Below are positions 60,258 through 64,000 of a stretch of DNA of 64,000 nt, piece after piece (position 1 is the stretch's first letter; every line of letters begins with the position of its first letter). Source of the DNA: Lineus longissimus (Eukaryota > Nemertea > Pilidiophora > Heteronemertea > Lineidae). The translations under genes were made by a program, and so were the position numbers. Location: contig NC_088315.1 of NCBI RefSeq assembly GCF_910592395.1, positions 17,403,808 through 17,467,807 on the forward strand, read 5' to 3'. Below the pieces are notes generated by a model that was not told the origin of the DNA, ran no database searches, and saw only the letters and a list, made by a program, of their open reading frames with translations.

Positions 60258-61141
60258 ATATATTTATTTATTCCTCCTATGCAGAAGAAGATATACAAAA
60301 TAGTATACAATAAATTTAACAGAGTGTATGAGGAGTGAGTGCATTATTTACAGGTAATTTGGTAATTAATTGAGTGAGCTGGTTAATACCAGCACTCCGC
60401 TGCAATTTGCAGCAATGACATGTTGTCTTCTAGGTCGCAGCCAGGTATTTGCTTACCTAGCAATGTCTCTGTTAGATCATTGTCATTCATGTTCCACAGT
60501 GCCGCGGACACCTCTACGGAGCATTCGTCTACGGCTCTTTCCCAGAATAGGTCTCGCTTTACCGCGAGACCCGAGCACTCGCAGAAGAGATGTCGTGGTG
60601 TGTCCGTGTATGCGCTTTTACAATGTGAGCAATATATAGGCTCTTGCAATATGACAAATGTGTTCAGCTTTGCAAGAAAAGCATATCTATGTTTACTCCT
60701 CGGGTCCTTTTGGGCGGACAGCCAGAGGAGGGACGGAAAGTCCAACGTTTTCTCAATGTTCAGAATTCTGGTTAGTTCGCAGTCCTTGTTACACGCGGAC
60801 ACGAAGTTAACATTTTCATGAGTCTCTATGGCTAATCGTACAGTCGATTTCCAGACGGATTTGTGAGGGAAAAGAGCTGGGTCCGTGGCGGCTAGTTCTA
60901 AGTAATCCGATAGATGATATTTATATAACGTGTCCCTGAGCAAGGGAACATAGCCAATGCACTCCTTACTGCGGGTAGTTCTGTCCTGCATGGATAGGTA
61001 CCTGAGTCTGAATACCGTCCACGGGAGTTTGCATGGCGCTTTACTTAAGGCTACAAGTTGACCAAGGAACTTGATCTTCTCTTGCAAAAGATTGGATAGG
61101 CCTACATATCTTAAAACTTGGGGATGACGAAGGTATAGTTG
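60258..61141 (-). mobile_element. 5'-truncated LINE, ORF2 C-terminus intact (minus)
   Basis: The minus strand is open from about 61131 down to 60383 (over 234 codons). The product carries a zinc-finger-like C-x2-C-x9-H-x2-C (C153, C156, H166, C169 counted from the TTG at 61087), followed by 'LFWERAVDECS'. This matches the region after the reverse-transcriptase domain in jockey/CR1-type LINE ORF2 proteins. A stop lies just upstream at about 61140 and RT motifs are absent. The 3' end shows AATAAATAAATATATATATG on the minus strand near 60258-60285. Classic 5'-truncated insertion; the uninterrupted frame suggests it is younger than the other LINE remnants here. Confidence 0.75.
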
Positions 61142-61688
61142 TCATTAAAAATAAAAGCAATCTTACGGACCAAAACGCAACCGTAGTCGTTTCAATATTC
61201 AGCTTTCAGCCCTTCGATTAAAATTTTACCGCCTTGAAAACCTATGAAGGCAGTCATTACGAAAATCAATGAAGCAATACACTGGCCTCATATCGGGAGC
61301 TAATACATGGTGTCAACGTATAATACAGAGTATGTTCGTCCATTTTTATCATGAAATATTTTACCGAGATAAATCTGCAAGTGCATAACGACGACCAAAT
61401 TCGTGTAACTTATGAATGAAAGAGACAACTCATATGAAAAACTAACAGTTAAAATCGTTTAGAATTAGGCCCCGGCAGTGGCCGCTTTAGCGCCACCCGT
61501 GGTGCCTACTGGTATTAGGCTGGGCAAATGCGAGGCCAATGCCCTAGACATTTAATCGTCATTCCAAAGTCACCACCAGGCTTTATGATATGTAGAGAAT
61601 CGCTGTTAACACCAGTCCTCCTTCAAAAGCCCGATGGCGCCATAGCCTTGCAAAGAACTGGGCCGTGTAACCACTCAGGAGCACGACG
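61142..61688. other. No gene recognised
   Basis: AT-rich spacer between the LINE and segment D2. No recognisable exon or repeat. Confidence 0.4.
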
Positions 61689-64000
61689 CAACAGCCTTGG
61701 CGACTACAAAGTTTTGTGCCTCTGCTCGTTAACGGAAATATAGCGTTCAATTTCAAAAGTCGTATCTTGGCAATTCCGTCTCAGCCAAAGTTCTCCTATT
61801 GTCTTTGCAAAAACTCGCGAGAGACGGGACTGGAGAAGACATTGCGGCGCTTGCTGATCTACCGTCGTTGTGCTGTACATTTTTAAGTCCGCATGCTTGG
61901 GAGTGACGTCAGACAAGTCAAAATCAGTCAATGGAAAGATTAGGGACAAGGAGGAAGTGTTTATTTTGTTGAGGGCTATCTGTATTGAGGTTATACATTT
62001 CTTTTTACGGAAGATCCCGGGATAGAAATCACTTAAAGGAAACCTATCATGAAACGTTTATAAAAATGGGGAGTTTTGAACTGCCCGGTTAAAATCTAAG
62101 GCGGGAATAAGCTTCATTTGACAAATCTTAGCAGTTTCGATTTACCTTCAGGTAGTTGATTATGTGGGCTTGGCAACTGGGTAACATTGCATAACGTTGC
62201 ATAACATTACAGCCTCCAGTCAATGAACTGCACAAGAGGTTATCACCAATATAGCTATCTTTACTACGTTCAGCTAGTCTAAATAAAGATGTTGTGAGTG
62301 GTATAGTATGTTGTTTTCGAGCTCCAATGTGGTGGATCCGTGTGGTGGATCCATGATTTAGGCGGGAAATTCAAGATTCGTCTAAAAATAGATTCTAGGC
62401 GGGAAATTCCAAAAATAGTTCTCAAATGGATAAAAGTGGCCGCGTTTTTTTTGAATATTCGAAAACCGCCAAGAGGCAAAAAGTTAATTTTCTCGACATT
62501 TACTTCACAATTTGCTTCATGCAGCAATTATACAAGAAAGGTCATTGGGACGGCCTGTCTGTTATGCAATATTTGTTTAGAGCATGAGACCTATGGATGG
62601 CTATAATGACTAATGCCCTCATGTCTGTGGTAAAATGTGGTATTTAGATAATTGATGATAATTAGTGTAGTCTCCGCATACATTGTTCCCTTGCACTAAC
62701 TGAAAACATGTAACCAAGTATTGGAAGCACCAGGATGAAGACATCTTCCCAAAACCAATCTTTGATCTACCCAAGAGCGTCATTGAGTCGGCCAAGTTTA
62801 TACACAAGAACGGTAGGTGATAAAGTATGGAATTAGTGAAACCTTGGAAACACTGATAAACCTTGGAAACACTCCTTAAAATGCATAAAAACATGAAATA
62901 ATGCCATTCGAACCTAACGTGGTTACGAATCAACATTTGGAGCTTATTCTTACATGATCAGATCGGAATTTTATGGTAATTTAGAAATCTGTCGCATATC
63001 CGATTTAATAGTCTATATTTTAGAACAACCCAGTTGTACCTCGCCTCCAGTGTACAGTACTGATCTCCCAAATATGGGAAGACACGCCCACCACACACCC
63101 ATAATATGGACCAATACCATCCATGCAATGTAATTCAGGTTATCGCATCCGATCCGTGCGTACAGACAGCGTACAGACAGCGTACAGGTCATGAGGTGCA
63201 TCATCAGCCATGCTGCCATGGCCATGGCCATGTCTTGCTTTTCGATCGGACGAGTTGCTTGGGAAGTTGGGGGCCTGTCATGCATTATGCATGGATAAGG
63301 TTGACGACTATGTCTAGGCCTAATTGTCTATGATTGACTGATATTTTATAACAAACGATGAATAAAAGAAGCCTAGTCATGTATGTTTATTACCGAAGTT
63401 TGCGGATGAAAATTTCCTTCGCCGTGAGCGATTTCTTACATCTTCCAGTACGCATCGAGGGATGCAGAGATCTTTGTGACGTCACCAGTTCTAAGCGGTT
63501 TTTTTTTTATTCACGTGTGTGTTTGTCCTATGATCTCGTGCATCTAGTACCGAGCATAATACTTTATCGTCTATGGAATACAAAACAATCATAAAAACTA
63601 ATTTTTGCTTCCATTGAAGAGAAATAAAATATTTTAACGACAACAGCGCATTGCCAATCGATGACGTCATCCTCCACATTAAAAATGTTGGCTTCTGAAC
63701 TAACTTGCAAATTGCTATCAATAAAGTCAGCTGGGACGAGACTGTCAGTTGGGAGGGTATAAATCGTGGAAGGAACGCACCCGATTTCCCGCGCTATTTG
63801 CACAGTGATTCCATGGTTTACATTGAATATTACAAGGTTTATCAGTGTTTCCAAGGTTTCACTAATTCCATACTTTATCAACTACCCACAAGAACTACCA
63901 ACCAGAAATGAACACCTGCATGGGGTAATAATTCAACCAGCAAATCTTCTACATAAAGCCCTTTGTAGTGCATCTATTTTCATCACATTCGCCATGAATG
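61689..64000 (+). repeat. Duplicated segment D2, reaching the window end
   Basis: Second copy of D1 with small deletions (for example near 61980) and the 1075-bp element. Its last base in the window corresponds to 53748 in D1, which is 57 bp before block B starts. Confidence 0.93.
62812..63886. mobile_element. TIR transposon with 9-bp TSD (1075 bp)
   Basis: Terminal inverted repeats of about 53 bp: left GGTAGGTGATAAAGTATGGA, right TCCATACTTTATCAACTACC, with one mismatch seen. Flanked by CACAAGAAC at 62803-62811 and 63887-63895. D1 has a single CACAAGAAC at 53635-53643 and no element, so this is a direct filled/empty-site comparison. The interior contains a small tandem 'GCGTACAGACA' (about 63160-63185) and short open frames with no transposase motif, so the element is probably non-autonomous. 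Long inverted repeats plus a 9-bp duplication suggest a Mutator-like relative; 8-9-bp duplications also occur in other families. Confidence 0.92.

Overview
Eukaryotic (metazoan) genomic DNA, most likely from a marine invertebrate. The evidence is a spliced secretory gene with GT-AG introns, a tRNA-derived SINE, several broken LINE fragments of CR1/jockey type, a satellite array, and many short foldback DNA transposons. No long uninterrupted protein-coding gene is present, nor any rRNA, CRISPR or bacterial-style operon. The species cannot be fixed from the sequence; 'marine invertebrate' is an inference from overall character (frequent acatgta and aggcct words, repeat types).

Layout. 1-1.2 kb: 3' end of a dead LINE. 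1.29-4.15 kb: 74-bp satellite, about 39 units. 4.6-45 kb: gene-poor DNA packed with inverted-repeat (MITE/foldback) elements, minisatellites, two SINEs plus a SINE fragment, and dispersed repeat families (called R1-R7 here). Two related long-TIR elements at 42.8 and 43.5 kb each sit between 9-bp direct repeats. 45.75-47.0 kb: frameshifted LINE reverse-transcriptase fragment, cut off at the edge of the next region.

47.03-64 kb is the most interesting part: a recently amplified locus for a small secreted cysteine-rich peptide. Three two-exon copies lie on the + strand: A (49727-50329), B (56468-57070) and C (58588-59190). Each encodes a 69-residue precursor: a signal-peptide exon, a phase-1 intron of 393 bp, then an exon with an inhibitor-cystine-knot-like pattern (C-x6-C-x3-CC-x4-C-x12-C) plus two more cysteines. 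A and B lie in a block of over 4 kb that is duplicated almost without change (47326-51450 and 53805-58190). C is a shorter duplicate that has lost one knot cysteine. A second repeated segment, D (52105-53748 and 61689-64000), precedes block B. Its second copy runs off the window end, so another block, with another peptide gene, may start just beyond position 64000.

Comparing the two D copies shows two transposon insertions directly against their empty sites: a 1075-bp element with roughly 53-bp terminal inverted repeats and a 9-bp target duplication, and a 358-bp element with 14-bp inverted repeats. A 5'-truncated LINE on the minus strand (60258-61141) separates C from the second D copy. All statements on similarity are by eye; no alignment or database search was run.
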